From contig JAFAKB010000080.1 in NCBI GenBank assembly GCA_019235885.1, positions 1-64,000 on the forward strand: a stretch of DNA of 64,000 bases, in the 5' to 3' direction. The notes below the pieces were generated by a model that was given only the letters and a program-made list of their open reading frames with translations, was not told the DNA's origin and made no database searches. This document shows, in pieces, positions 15,494 to 24,251 of this stretch. Every line of letters starts with the position of its first letter. Positions within the stretch are counted from its first letter, which is position 1. This DNA comes from Candidatus Eremiobacterota bacterium (GTDB taxonomy: Bacteria; Vulcanimicrobiota; Vulcanimicrobiia; Vulcanimicrobiales; Vulcanimicrobiaceae). The position numbers and the translations under genes are program-made.

Positions 15494-16393
15494 TTACCTC
15501 GGACTGCCCGAGACGACTTTGTCGCCGTCGATCACCGAAACCGCGGGGGGCGCCGGGGTCGGTTTCGCCTGCGGCTGAGCCGGCTGCGGGAACGGGTTGC
15601 GAAGCGGGGTGAACAGCTGCGGCAGCAGTTGCGGGAGGCTCGGCGCGATCGCCGGGCGCGGCGCCGGCTTGTCCTTATCGAAGGTGAGCTTCTCGACCGG
15701 CCGGCTGTTCGTCGCCTCGCGCGGCGAGCGCAGCGCCAGGCGCAGCGTCGTGTTGACGTCGGCGAGGGTCAGCAGGTCGGCCTGCTTCGCGGTGACCTCG
15801 AGGGTCGCGCTGGAGAACTGCTGGCCGCTGTCGGGCGCAGGGGTCGCGCCGGCCTCGGTCATCGAGCCGACCGAGAGGACGCGGGCGGCGCGAATGATCG
15901 TCACCGCTTTCGGCGCGCTTTCCTGGGTACGCGGCGTCGCGGCGATCACGTCGACAAGGTCGCCGGCCTGCACGAGGTTCGAGACGCCCTTGACGCGGTC
16001 GAGCGCGATCGACACCGCGCGCATCCCGACGTGCACCTTGCCGGGCAGGCCGGCGGTGACGTAGTGGACGAGCTTCGAGGCGGTGACCTGGCTGCCGGCG
16101 GGGATCTCGTTGACCGCCGACGAGCCGATCGCGGCGGCGGGCGCCGTCAGCACGTCGGGGTCGACGGCGTCGGCCGGCCGCGCGACCCGGGTCAGCATCT
16201 CGGCGGTGATCGTCGCGTGGGCCGGGATGGTTCGCGCGGCGACGACGATCGAGCGCTGGGCCGCCGGCGCGTTGGCATGGCCGACCGAGGCGAGGTAGTT
16301 GTACGTCAGCACGCCGGTTCCGACCGCGAGCAATCCGGCGACGGAGAGCGCGATCGTCCGCGTGTCTAGCGGACGAGCAAGAACGCTGGACAT
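15494..16393 (-). CDS. cpaB: Tad pilus assembly protein CpaB/RcpC
   Basis: About 299 residues. An N-terminal membrane helix (TIALSVAGLLAVGTGVLTYNY) is followed by an SAF-like domain (VVAARTIPAHATITAEMLTRV near residue 50, IGSSAVNEIPAGSQVTASKL near 90) and an RcpC-type domain (GMRAVSIALDRVKGVSNLVQ, AGDLVDVIAAT). A Pro-rich C-terminal tail follows, ending SVIDGDKVVSGSPR. CpaB is a periplasmic factor that works with the secretin. The start is ATG 16393 (MSSVLARP) or the in-frame GTG 16408; both overlap the cpaA 3' end. Confidence 0.9.
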   Translation of the reverse strand: MSSVLARPLDTRTIALSVAGLLAVGTGVLTYNYLASVGHANAPAAQRSIVVAARTIPAHATITAEMLTRVARPADAVDPDVLTAPAAAIGSSAVNEIPAGSQVTASKLVHYVTAGLPGKVHVGMRAVSIALDRVKGVSNLVQAGDLVDVIAATPRTQESAPKAVTIIRAARVLSVGSMTEAGATPAPDSGQQFSSATLEVTAKQADLLTLADVNTTLRLALRSPREATNSRPVEKLTFDKDKPAPRPAIAPSLPQLLPQLFTPLRNPFPQPAQPQAKPTPAPPAVSVIDGDKVVSGSPR

Positions 16394-16848
16394 GAGAGTG
16401 CCACCCACAAGAAGAGGGCGCCGCCGGCGGCGGCGACGGCGTAAGGAAGCCGTTCACCGGTCTCGGGGAGACGCCAGGTGATGAGCGCCGTCGCCATCCG
16501 TTGCGACGCCGCCAGCGAGTACAAAGAAAGAAGTCCGCCGGCCAGGGCCGTGTAGATCAGAAAATCGAAGGCCAGGGCGGGCGCGAGCCCGCAGCATCCT
16601 GCTGCGAGCAGCTTGATGTCGCCGCCGCCGAACCAGCCGCGCGAATAGGCGACGGTTCCGGCCGCGAACAGGACGGCGAGGGTCGCGAGCGCGACGCCTG
16701 CGCCGGCAAAGCCTCCGGTCACCCCGGCCGTCGCGACGCCCGCGACCGCGAGCGCGCCGGTCAGCGCGTTCGGGATTCGGCGCGTACGAACGTCGCTCAC
16801 CGCAGCCGTCAGCGCAGCTGCGGTGAGGATCGGGACGAACGGCAGCAT
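16366..16848 (-). CDS. cpaA: A24-family prepilin peptidase CpaA
   Basis: A 160-residue minimal prepilin peptidase, entirely hydrophobic helices. Catalytic aspartates are in AVSDVRTRRIPNALTG near residue 18 and WFGGGDIKLLAAG near residue 75. It processes the Flp pilin encoded directly upstream; the pilin stop and this ATG are separated by a single base (TAACATG). The size is typical of CpaA/TadV, which lack the N-methylation domain. Confidence 0.92.
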   Translation of the reverse strand: MLPFVPILTAAALTAAVSDVRTRRIPNALTGALAVAGVATAGVTGGFAGAGVALATLAVLFAAGTVAYSRGWFGGGDIKLLAAGCCGLAPALAFDFLIYTALAGGLLSLYSLAASQRMATALITWRLPETGERLPYAVAAAGGALFLWVALSCPAFLLVR

Positions 16849-16849
16849 G

Positions 16850-17023
16850 TTACTGAGGCGGCGTGATCTTGTTGTTGATGGCGGTGAACGTGTCGCTCAC
16901 CTTTTGGCCGAGCAGGCCGATCGCCGTGATCGCGGCGACCGCGATCAGCGAGACGACGAGACCGTATTCGACGAGGGTCGCGCCTTCGTCGTCCTTGAGC
17001 ATGGCGAGGAACGAGGTGGTCAC
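16850..17023 (-). CDS. flp: Flp/Fap type IVb pilin (first copy)
   Basis: A 57-residue prepilin translated from GTG 17023 with AAGGAG upstream (17031-17036). A short positive/acidic leader (VTTSFLAMLKDDEG) is followed by the cleavage glycine and the Flp core ATLVEYGLVVSLIAVAAI. The pilin Glu-Tyr pair sits five to six residues after the cleavage site, as in all Flp pilins. The hydrophobic helix ends at about residue 39 and a short tail (FTAINNKITPPQ) follows. It is the major pilin candidate and lies first in front of cpaA. Confidence 0.95.
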   Translation of the reverse strand: MTTSFLAMLKDDEGATLVEYGLVVSLIAVAAITAIGLLGQKVSDTFTAINNKITPPQ

Positions 17024-17053
17024 GGAGAGCTCCTTCTCTGGACGAACCAGACC

Positions 17054-17764
17054 TTAGTGGTCTTTCGGGAGGTGGTCGAAGAGGTTGGAATCGATCGCGG
17101 GGTTCGGTGCGCCGATCGTGACGCGAGCGGAAGCCGGGGCTACCCCGGGCAGCGCCGTCGCCGTGACGGTGACGAAGCTGCCCCGAGGCATGGCGCTTGC
17201 GACGGGAAGCGTCGCGTGAAACGTGCGGTCCGACTGGATCGTGATCCGGCCGATCAGCACGTCGGGAATGTCGCGAGAGACCGAGCCGACGAGCGTGAGC
17301 GTCACTGGCATGGAAGCAGGTGCCGTCCCGTCGACGAGGATCGCATCGCGTCCCGCCGCCTCGTGCGCGCTGATGGTGAGCGAACCGCTCGCCGGCGTGA
17401 GGTAGGTGGCGGGTCCGGGGCGCGCGCCCTCCGTGGCACGCGCGTCCGGGTAGCGTCCGGCGAGTGCGCGCAGCTCGTTCACCACGTCATCCGGGACGAC
17501 GAGGTCGCCGGCTCCGTAGGCGGGTGCTTCGCTGGCGTATTCCACGCGGTCGTTGACCTCGTACCGGCGGTTGCCGGGGCGAAGGACGACCGTGAGGCCG
17601 GGGCGCGAGAGGGTGACCTCCGAAGCGGACGCCGACCACGCATACGCGTAGCCCGCCGCCTGCGCCACCCGCATCAGCGGGGTTCCGGTGTGGGCGGTTG
17701 CCGGAGCGGTGAGGAGCGCCGCCGCAACGAGTGTCGCGGAGAGACGCCGCATCGGAAGAGTCAC
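17054..17764 (-). CDS. Secreted protein with a possible copper-amine-oxidase-N-like domain
   Basis: A 236-residue exported protein: the signal peptide (MRRLSATLVAAALLTAPATAHT, cleavage near TAHT) is clear. Residues 30-85 (GYAYAWSASASEVTLSRPG, VVLRPGNRRYEVNDRVEY) resemble the copper amine oxidase N-terminal/stalk fold, which often binds cell-surface components. The rest is an Ig-like beta-rich part ending DSNLFDHLPKDH. No enzyme motif is seen. It is the promoter-proximal gene of the tad minus arm, 30 bases before flp, so a role at the pilus or envelope is plausible but unproven. Confidence 0.7.
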   Translation of the reverse strand: MTLPMRRLSATLVAAALLTAPATAHTGTPLMRVAQAAGYAYAWSASASEVTLSRPGLTVVLRPGNRRYEVNDRVEYASEAPAYGAGDLVVPDDVVNELRALAGRYPDARATEGARPGPATYLTPASGSLTISAHEAAGRDAILVDGTAPASMPVTLTLVGSVSRDIPDVLIGRITIQSDRTFHATLPVASAMPRGSFVTVTATALPGVAPASARVTIGAPNPAIDSNLFDHLPKDH

Positions 17765-17840
17765 GGGCTGGTCATACCGCCCCAGGACCTTCGTCTCGCG
17801 TGGACGCCCAATTTTTTACCGATCGTCGACGGCTTGTTGA

Positions 17841-17852
17841 CGCGTTAACGCG
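17841..17852. promoter_or_regulatory. 12-bp palindrome between the two divergent tad operons
   Basis: CGCGTTAACGCG is a perfect palindrome in the 114-base divergent region (17765-17878), overlapping a TTGACG hexamer (17836-17841) that could be a -35 element for the plus arm. Position and symmetry fit an operator controlling both arms, but no regulator gene is adjacent. No convincing -10 was seen. Confidence 0.35.
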
Positions 17853-17878
17853 AGTCGCCGGGGCAGAACGAACTCGGA

Positions 17879-19321
17879 ATGAAACCGCTGGCTTGGTTCA
17901 TGACCTTCGTCGCGGCGCTCGCGATCGCTTCACCTTCGTTCGCGCAGCCGCTCGCAGCGATCTCTCTCCCCGCCGGACGCTCGACGACGATCGAAGCGCC
18001 CGGGCTCACGCGCGTCGCGGTCGGTGACGGCCGGATCGCCGGCGTCGTCCCGATCGGCACCTCGCAAGTCATCGTCAACGCGAAGGCGCCCGGCCACACG
18101 ACCGTGCTCGTGTGGACGCGCGACGGGCGGCACGAGTACGACGTCACCGTCACCGAACAGACGCTCGACGATCTGGCGCAGATGCTGCGCACGACGCTCA
18201 ACGAGCCGAGCGTGAGCGTCGAGCCGATCGGCCGCGCGCTGGTCGTCAAAGGCGACGTCGCCGATCAGGCGCACGCGAACCGCATCGCCGACGTGCTGAG
18301 CCGGTTCGCGCTCTACGCGAAGAACCAGAAGTACGACATCGTCGACGCGGTGACGGTCTCGCGCCCGCTCGGCGAGGTGCAGAACGAGATCGCGCGCGAG
18401 ACCGGCGCACGCGACGTGCACGTCGACTACGACAACAAAGGCAACGTGATGGTGAGCGGCCGCGTGCGCGACCGGGCCGCCGCGGAGATGGTGCTCCAGC
18501 GCGTCCGCGGGCTCGCCGGCGCGAACCTGGCCGTCGACGGCAAGATCGTCGACCGGCTGATCCTCGACGTGAACCAGCAGGTCGACACGCACGTCTACGT
18601 GCTCGAGGTCGACCGGACCGCGCTCACGCAGCTCGGGATCCGGCTCCAGAGCGCGCAGGTGAACCCGGGCGGCACGATCACCTACGGCGATCCGAACTTC
18701 CCGTTCTTCGACAATCCCGGTGCGACCGGGCCGAACGGCGAGAGCGGCGTCAGCATCGCGACCGGGCAGGCGCTCAACATCGCGCGCGGCCGCTTCATCC
18801 GCACGGCGTTCCTCGCGCCCACGATCGACGCGCTGATCCGCAACGGCGACGCGCGGGTCCTCTCGGCGCCCGAGCTCGTCGCAATGCCCGGCTCGCAGGC
18901 CAACTTCCTGGTCGGCGGCGAGGTGCCGTACGTCGTCACCAGCGGGATCGGCTCGATCAACGTGCAGTTCAAGGAGTACGGCGTGCGCCTCAACGTCACG
19001 CCGACGATCCTGCCCGACGGGGCGGTCGACTCGAAGATCACCCCCGAAGTGAGCGATCTCGACTTCCAGAACGGGATCGTCGCCGGTGGGATCCTGCTGC
19101 CCTCGTTCAAGACCAGCCGCATCACCACCGACGTGGTGACCAAAGCCGGCCAGAGCATCATCATGGCCGGCCTGCTGCGGCGCCAGGAGACGCGCAACAT
19201 CGACAAGATCCCGGGCCTCGGCGACCTGCCGGTCCTCGGAAAGCTCTTCCGCTCGACGCGCTACCAGAAGGCGGAGACCGACGTGATCTTCGTCATGACC
19301 CCCGAGGTCGTCACCCTATGA
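17879..19321 (+). CDS. cpaC: Tad pilus outer-membrane secretin CpaC/RcpA
   Basis: A 480-residue protein with a signal peptide (MKPLAWFMTFVAALAIASPS, Ala-Gln cleavage at SFAQP). A BON/pilus-assembly N-domain (GRSTTIEAPGLTRVAVGDG) is followed by N1-like repeats and a C-terminal secretin domain from about residue 300. In the secretin domain, RVLSAPELVAMPGSQANFLV and VGGEVPYVV are followed by KEYGVRLNVTPTI and KIPGLGDLPVLGKLFRSTRY. Secretins form the outer-membrane channel for the Flp pilus, which implies a two-membrane envelope. The ATG is preceded by a weak ribosome site (CTCGGA). The stop overlaps the next pilin start. Confidence 0.95.
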   Translation: MKPLAWFMTFVAALAIASPSFAQPLAAISLPAGRSTTIEAPGLTRVAVGDGRIAGVVPIGTSQVIVNAKAPGHTTVLVWTRDGRHEYDVTVTEQTLDDLAQMLRTTLNEPSVSVEPIGRALVVKGDVADQAHANRIADVLSRFALYAKNQKYDIVDAVTVSRPLGEVQNEIARETGARDVHVDYDNKGNVMVSGRVRDRAAAEMVLQRVRGLAGANLAVDGKIVDRLILDVNQQVDTHVYVLEVDRTALTQLGIRLQSAQVNPGGTITYGDPNFPFFDNPGATGPNGESGVSIATGQALNIARGRFIRTAFLAPTIDALIRNGDARVLSAPELVAMPGSQANFLVGGEVPYVVTSGIGSINVQFKEYGVRLNVTPTILPDGAVDSKITPEVSDLDFQNGIVAGGILLPSFKTSRITTDVVTKAGQSIIMAGLLRRQETRNIDKIPGLGDLPVLGKLFRSTRYQKAETDVIFVMTPEVVTL

Positions 19322-19500
19322 TGAGTTGTTTCGCCGCGATGCTGCGCGACGAAGGCGCCGCCTCGATGACGGAGTACGCGCTCGTGCTCGCGCTGATCGC
19401 GGTCGTCTGCATCGTCGCGCTGAACGGGGTCTACAACGCCGTCTCGGCGACGCTGAACGGCGTCAGCGACAAGCTGACGGCGGTGCAAAGCGGGCCGTGA
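19318..19500 (+). CDS. flp: Flp/Fap type IVb pilin (second copy)
   Basis: A 60-residue Flp prepilin starting inside the cpaC stop (ATGATG, either ATG possible). The leader MMSCFAAMLRDEG ends with the cleavage glycine; the mature core is AASMTEYALVLALIAVVCI, with the Glu-Tyr pair at the expected position. The tail NAVSATLNGVSDKLTAVQSGP differs from that of the first copy. Since it lies in the arm with the TadE/G-like pseudopilins, it may be a minor or alternative pilin (inference). Confidence 0.93.
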   Translation: MMSCFAAMLRDEGAASMTEYALVLALIAVVCIVALNGVYNAVSATLNGVSDKLTAVQSGP

Positions 19501-20411
19501 GGTTCTCGCGCGGGGCCGCGATCCCGGAGACCGCGGTGTCGCTGGGAGTCGTGTTGACGCTGCTCTTCGGAACGTTGGAGCTGGGGCTGATCGGCCTCGC
19601 GCAGCTCGGCGGCGACGGCGCGGCGTTCGTCGCCGCGCACGCCTCGGTGCTCGGCAACGATCCGAACGCGGCGATCGCCGGACCGTTCCCGCTCGTCGCG
19701 CAGAGCGCGTCGGTGAACCTGCAGCGCACCAACCCCGACCCCTCGCAAGTCGCGGTCGACTATCAGCTCGGCGACCAGTCGAACCGCCACGGCGGCGTGC
19801 AGATCGTGCGCCCCGCGCAGACGCAGGCGACGATCACGAACAGCGGCGTCGGGATCGGTGACGTCCTCTCGAAGACGAACCTCTCGAGCGCGGCGATCGA
19901 GGCCAACATGATGGTCTCCGGGTTCGGCTTCGACCTCGACGGCTCGCCGCTCAACTCTTCGACGACGTACGCCGACCAGAAACCGTACTTCGCCGACGAC
20001 GGCAACGCGCCGCCGTACTTCATCGGCTTCAAGTTCCTCTACCATTGCCGGCCCGCCGCGCACGCCGGCTGCACGAACACGACGAGCGGCGACATGTGGT
20101 CGGGCGGCTTCGCCGAGATCCTCGACGGCAGCAACTGGTCGAGTGCGGCGAACGGGATCGGCCCGAACGGAGTCTACCAAGCGATGGCGCTGCACCAGCG
20201 CATCTACGCCACGATCGCCGCGCAGCTCGACGCCGCCGAAGCGAACGTCGTCGCGGGCGACGGGACGGGGACCGTCCTCGACCCGAGCCTGCCGTGCATG
20301 CAGACGGTGAACGGCTGGGACACGCAGGTCACGGTCGGCGTCCCGCTCGGCTCGACCGACACCTCGAAAAACCCGCTCAACCCGATGTTCGAGCAGCCCG
20401 GATGTTCCTGA
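19497..20411 (+). CDS. TadE-like pseudopilin (first)
   Basis: About 304 residues from a GTG overlapping the flp stop (GTGA). The TadE signature is at the N-terminus: RGAAIPETAVSLGVVLTLLF followed by GTLELGLIGLAQL, a single amphipathic membrane helix. The long extracytoplasmic part has two Cys pairs (YHCRPAAHAGCTN, LPCMQT...QPGC) that may form disulfides. It is larger than classic TadE (about 150-200 residues). Minor pilins of this class are thought to prime or tip the pilus. Confidence 0.82.
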   Translation: MRFSRGAAIPETAVSLGVVLTLLFGTLELGLIGLAQLGGDGAAFVAAHASVLGNDPNAAIAGPFPLVAQSASVNLQRTNPDPSQVAVDYQLGDQSNRHGGVQIVRPAQTQATITNSGVGIGDVLSKTNLSSAAIEANMMVSGFGFDLDGSPLNSSTTYADQKPYFADDGNAPPYFIGFKFLYHCRPAAHAGCTNTTSGDMWSGGFAEILDGSNWSSAANGIGPNGVYQAMALHQRIYATIAAQLDAAEANVVAGDGTGTVLDPSLPCMQTVNGWDTQVTVGVPLGSTDTSKNPLNPMFEQPGCS

Positions 20412-21427
20412 AGCACGCGCGCGGCCAGACGCTGCCGATCTGGGCGATGGGACTGGCCGCCGCGCTCGCGCTGGCGTTCGGCGGCGTGCAGTACGGCGAG
20501 GTGCTGCGCTGGCAGGTGCGCGCGCAGAACGCCGCCGACGCGGCCGCGGTCGCCGCGCTCTCGGTGCAGACGCAGACGTGGAACCAGCAGCTCGCGCTCG
20601 TCTACGCCGCCTCGGTCGAGGAGTGGCGGATCAAAAACCTGCTCAACGCGCTGCAGGCCGCCGCGTACGCCGATCCCGGCTGCACCAACGGCGGGGCCAA
20701 CTGCCAAGCGACGTACGACGCGCTCAAGCAGCAGTACTACCGCGCGGTGCAGCGCTACACGACCGACGTCCAGCTCGTCAGCCGCACCTCGCAGTACACC
20801 TTCGCGCAGGCGCAGTCGGACGCGAAGGCGATCGTCGCCTCGCTGCAGGCGCACTGCGGCGAGACCGGCGGAGGCGACTGCGGCTTCAACTACAACGTCG
20901 TGAACGTCATCCCGCGCCCGACCGTCAACGACGTCGAGCAGTCGGCCGGGCTGTGGGTCGTCAACAACGGCACGCAGGCCGCGGTAAAGCAAGACTATCA
21001 GCCGGCGCAGATCGAGATCGTCACCTGCGCGAAGGTCGCGCCGGTCGTCCCCGGCTTCCTCAACTTTCAGCCGCCGACGTTCACCGCGATCGGGCGCGCG
21101 GCGGCGACCTCGGCGATGGTGACGCAAGAGTGGATCCAGCCCGGCACGATCGTCAACCCGGTGACCGGCAACCCGTTCCAGGCGCCCGAGACGATGGGGC
21201 TCTCGAACGTCAGCGCGACCGGCCCGAACACCGGCAGCGGAACGTGGAACTGGTTCACCATCGCCTACGGCGGCAACTCGGCGAAAGCGTTTCCGAGCTA
21301 CGACGCGTACTCGATGCACGTCACCGGCCCGGAGTTCTCGGTGGCGACCGGATGGTGGAACGCGATCCCGATCAAACCGTTCAGCGGCGCGCTGAACATG
21401 AGCAGCGTCTCGTGCGCTTCGTCGTGA
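20402..21427 (+). CDS. TadG-like (TadE/G family) pilus-associated protein
   Basis: A 341-residue protein with the TadG N-terminal motif RGQTLPIWAMGLAAALALAF and then QNAADAAAVAALSV, which is the conserved NAADAAALA block of Tad/TadG proteins. The extracytoplasmic remainder includes Cys residues (DPGCTNGGANCQ, HCGETGGGDCGF) and no von Willebrand domain is obvious. The ATG overlaps the previous gene by 10 bases. Likely a minor pilin or a tip/adhesion subunit. Confidence 0.85.
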   Translation: MFLKHARGQTLPIWAMGLAAALALAFGGVQYGEVLRWQVRAQNAADAAAVAALSVQTQTWNQQLALVYAASVEEWRIKNLLNALQAAAYADPGCTNGGANCQATYDALKQQYYRAVQRYTTDVQLVSRTSQYTFAQAQSDAKAIVASLQAHCGETGGGDCGFNYNVVNVIPRPTVNDVEQSAGLWVVNNGTQAAVKQDYQPAQIEIVTCAKVAPVVPGFLNFQPPTFTAIGRAAATSAMVTQEWIQPGTIVNPVTGNPFQAPETMGLSNVSATGPNTGSGTWNWFTIAYGGNSAKAFPSYDAYSMHVTGPEFSVATGWWNAIPIKPFSGALNMSSVSCASS

Positions 21428-22071
21428 TGCGCGCCCGCGGCCAGGCGCTGATCGAGACCGCGATCGCGCTGCCGGTGTTCCTGCTAGTGATGTTCGGCGT
21501 CGTGTGGGCGATGCAGGCGGGCGTGCTCGGCGAGCGCGTCGAGCTCGTCGCGCGCTACGGCGGGATGGTCTCCGCGCGGATCAACCCGTACCAGCAGTAC
21601 AGCGTCTACGCCGCCTACTCGGCGGCGGCCGGCGCGCCGCTGCCGACCTCGTGCGTCACGCCGCCGCCGGACCTGATCGGAAACGCGGGCCCGCTGGCCG
21701 CGCCGGCGACGGCGACGCAGCCGTTCTGGCAACCGGCGGCGGGGAGCACCGCGACCGGTGCGACGTGCGGCAAGGTCCTCTCGAACAGCTCCGATTTGAG
21801 CGCGCCGATGCTGCTCGGCCGCACCGCGATCACCGTCGAGGCGGCGAACGAGTCGCCGGCGATGCTGGCCCCGCTCTTCGGGCCGCAACGCGAGCGGATC
21901 GCGACGCTGAACCAGTTCGAGTCGCCCGACATGGCGACGCTCATCGGCTGCTACGCCGAGCTGCAGGCTGCCTTCGAGCACTCCGTCGACCCGACCACCG
22001 ACACCTCGACGCCGTCGGTCCCGAGCGTGATCGGCACGCCGGCCTCGGGTCCGCTGGCGCTCTCGTGCTGA
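21427..22071 (+). CDS. tadE: TadE-like pseudopilin (second)
   Basis: A 214-residue TadE-family protein: MRARGQALIETAIALPVFLL carries the consensus RGQALIE-xA--LP cleavage and helix signature, followed by VMFGVVWAMQAGVL. The mature part is beta-rich with four Cys. The ATG overlaps the previous stop by one base (TGATG). It closes the plus arm of the tad locus; the convergent ABC permease ends 12 bases further on. Confidence 0.88.
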   Translation: MRARGQALIETAIALPVFLLVMFGVVWAMQAGVLGERVELVARYGGMVSARINPYQQYSVYAAYSAAAGAPLPTSCVTPPPDLIGNAGPLAAPATATQPFWQPAAGSTATGATCGKVLSNSSDLSAPMLLGRTAITVEAANESPAMLAPLFGPQRERIATLNQFESPDMATLIGCYAELQAAFEHSVDPTTDTSTPSVPSVIGTPASGPLALSC

Positions 22072-22083
22072 AACGCTGAACGG

Positions 22084-23310
22084 CTACGCGCGCAGCGTCG
22101 CGACGATCTGCTTGATCGAGGGCGGCCGGCCGTACAGCAGCAGACCGACGCGGTAGACCCGGCCGGAAAGCCACGCCAGCAGCACGGCGGTCGCGACGTT
22201 GATCGCGAGCGAGAGCACGACTTGCCACGCCGGCACGTTGGAGACCGCGATCCGGGTGAACATCACGAACGGCGAGATCAGCGGCAGCAGCGAGCAGACC
22301 AGCACGCTGGGGCTGTTCGGAAACTGCAACCCGATCTGCGCCAGGATGATTCCGAGCACGACCGGGACGACGAGCGGTCCGGCGACGCTGCCGAGGTCCT
22401 CGGTGCGGTTGATCAGCGACGCGGCGGCCGCGTAGAGCACGCCGTACTGCGCGAAGCCGACCGCGAAGAAGGCGAGAAACGCCAGGATCTCGCCCGACGA
22501 GACCGAGAGCGAGCCGAACAGCGGCGTGCTCGCAGCCTCGTCGCCGCGCGCGAAGAGCGTCGTCACCGCGCGGCCGGAGAGCATCCCGGCCGCGACCCAG
22601 ACGCCGAGCTGGATGAACCCGGTCGCGGCGGCGGCGAGGATCTTCGCGGCGAGGAGCCGCGCCGGATCGAGCGTCGCGACCAGCAGCTCGGCGATGCGGC
22701 TCGTCTTCTCCTCGGCGACCGAGGTCATGATCGACTGCGCGTTCAGCAGGATCGCGAGGTACAGCAGCATGACGAACAGGTACGCGATCCCTTTCGCCGC
22801 GTCGGCTGCGCTCGCGTTCGCGAACCGTCCCGAGACGTCGTGCACCTCGACCGGCACGGTCGAGTGCGCGGCGACGCGCTGCACCGGCGCTCCGGTCGCG
22901 AGCGCGATCTGGATCGGTGCGAGGTCGGCCGCGAACGTGTCGCGGAAGGCGGAGGGATCGCGCGCGTAGGCGGTCACGCGCAAACCTTCGCCGCTGCGCG
23001 CGAGGACGGCGACCGCCGACGCCTTGTCGTGCGCGTCGAGAAATTGCGCGCTCGGCGGGCCGTCGAGCTTCGGCAGCATCGCGACGACGGTGAAGTCGCG
23101 CTTGAGCAGTGTGCGCGCCGTCGCGGTGAGCGCCGGGTCGCCGGCCAGCACGATCTTCTTGCTCGAGCTCGAGAGCATCCCGCCGACCAGCGCGGGCAGC
23201 ATCGCGATCAGGACGATGCTGACCGCGCCGATCAGCGTCCCGGCCACGAACGCGCGCGAGCGGATGCGCCGCACGAACTCGGCGTTGAAGACGACGGCCA
23301 GCGTGTTCAC
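22084..23310 (-). CDS. ABC-2 family permease (NatB-like)
   Basis: A 408-residue ABC exporter membrane subunit. An N-terminal helix (VAGTLIGAVSIVLIAMLPAL) is followed by a large extracytoplasmic region (about 50-165) and five or six C-terminal helices including GIAYLFVMLLYLAILLNAQS. The motif TSVAEEKTSRIAELLVATLDP is characteristic of the NatB/ABC-2 transporters. The GTG start overlaps the ATPase stop (GTGA). NatAB systems export Na+ or drugs; the substrate here is unknown. Confidence 0.9.
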   Translation of the reverse strand: MNTLAVVFNAEFVRRIRSRAFVAGTLIGAVSIVLIAMLPALVGGMLSSSSKKIVLAGDPALTATARTLLKRDFTVVAMLPKLDGPPSAQFLDAHDKASAVAVLARSGEGLRVTAYARDPSAFRDTFAADLAPIQIALATGAPVQRVAAHSTVPVEVHDVSGRFANASAADAAKGIAYLFVMLLYLAILLNAQSIMTSVAEEKTSRIAELLVATLDPARLLAAKILAAAATGFIQLGVWVAAGMLSGRAVTTLFARGDEAASTPLFGSLSVSSGEILAFLAFFAVGFAQYGVLYAAAASLINRTEDLGSVAGPLVVPVVLGIILAQIGLQFPNSPSVLVCSLLPLISPFVMFTRIAVSNVPAWQVVLSLAINVATAVLLAWLSGRVYRVGLLLYGRPPSIKQIVATLRA

Positions 23311-24215
23311 GCCGCCGCTCCGATCGCGCGCAGGTAGATGTCGCGCAAGCTCGGGTCGACGCGCTCGAAGCGCGTCACGTCGCCGGCCGCGACCAGCCGC
23401 CGCAGCAGCGCCGCGGTGTCGGCGTCGGCGGGCAGCTCGTAGGCGAGCGCCGGACGGTCCGCTTCGGCGAGCGCCCGCGCGCCGGGCGTCGCGTCGAGAA
23501 TCCCGCGCAGCTGCTCGGCGACCGGCTCGACCTCGACGATGCGCGTCGGCCACGCCGCGCGCAGCTCGCGCAGCGTCCCGCGCGCGCGCATCGTCCCGTC
23601 CGCGATCACGCAGAACGACTCGCACAGATCCTCGATCTGCCACATCTGGTGCGAGGAGAGAATCAGTGAGGTGCCGCCCGCTTTGAGCGCGCGCAGCGCT
23701 TCGAGCAGCGTCTCCGCGTTGACCGGATCGAGCCCGGAGAACGGTTCGTCGAGCACGAGCAGCTCGGGATCGTGCAGCGCCGCGCACGCGACCTGCACCT
23801 TCTGCTGGTTTCCTTTCGAGAGCTCGGCGCACGGGCGCTCGGCGAACTCCGTCAGCCCGAGCCGCTCGATCCACGCGTCGGCGCGCGCGACGTCGTCCGG
23901 CGGCGGCACGCCGTGCAAGCGGCCGAAGTACGCGATCTGCTCGCGCACTTTGAGCTTGCCGTAGAGTCCGCGCTCTTCCGGCAGGTAGCCGAAGCGCCGG
24001 CGCACGCGCAGATCGACGGGCGCGCCGTCCCAGGTGACGCTGCCGCGGTCGGGGATCAAAATCCCGAGGATCATCCGCATCGTCGTGGTCTTGCCGGCGC
24101 CGTTCGGGCCGAGCAGCCCGAACGTGCTGCCGGGAGGCACGGAGAACGACACGTCGCGGACCGCGACCACCTCGCCGAACGAGCGAGCGACATTGGAGAG
24201 GACCAGAGTACCCAC
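23307..24215 (-). CDS. ABC transporter ATP-binding protein (NatA-like)
   Basis: A 302-residue ATPase partner of the permease. Walker A is GPNGAGKTT near residue 36, the signature ELSKGNQQKVQ near 130, Walker B LLVLDEPFSGLDP near 150 and the H-loop LSSHQMWQIEDLCE near 185. A roughly 70-residue C-terminal extension (TRIVEVEPVAEQLRGIL) follows, typical of NatA/DUF4162-type exporters. The GTG start is preceded by AAAGGAGAT. Its start is divergent from that of the SDR gene with 36 bases between. Confidence 0.93.
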   Translation of the reverse strand: MGTLVLSNVARSFGEVVAVRDVSFSVPPGSTFGLLGPNGAGKTTTMRMILGILIPDRGSVTWDGAPVDLRVRRRFGYLPEERGLYGKLKVREQIAYFGRLHGVPPPDDVARADAWIERLGLTEFAERPCAELSKGNQQKVQVACAALHDPELLVLDEPFSGLDPVNAETLLEALRALKAGGTSLILSSHQMWQIEDLCESFCVIADGTMRARGTLRELRAAWPTRIVEVEPVAEQLRGILDATPGARALAEADRPALAYELPADADTAALLRRLVAAGDVTRFERVDPSLRDIYLRAIGAAA

Positions 24216-24251
24216 GGGGCGATCTCCTTTTTGCGAGGAGGAACGGCGACC

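Noticed and set aside
13766-16369. Plus-strand open frame of 867 codons across the cpaF-cpaB region
   Set aside because: Antisense shadow of the Tad genes; composition dominated by Arg, Asp and Ala without motifs.
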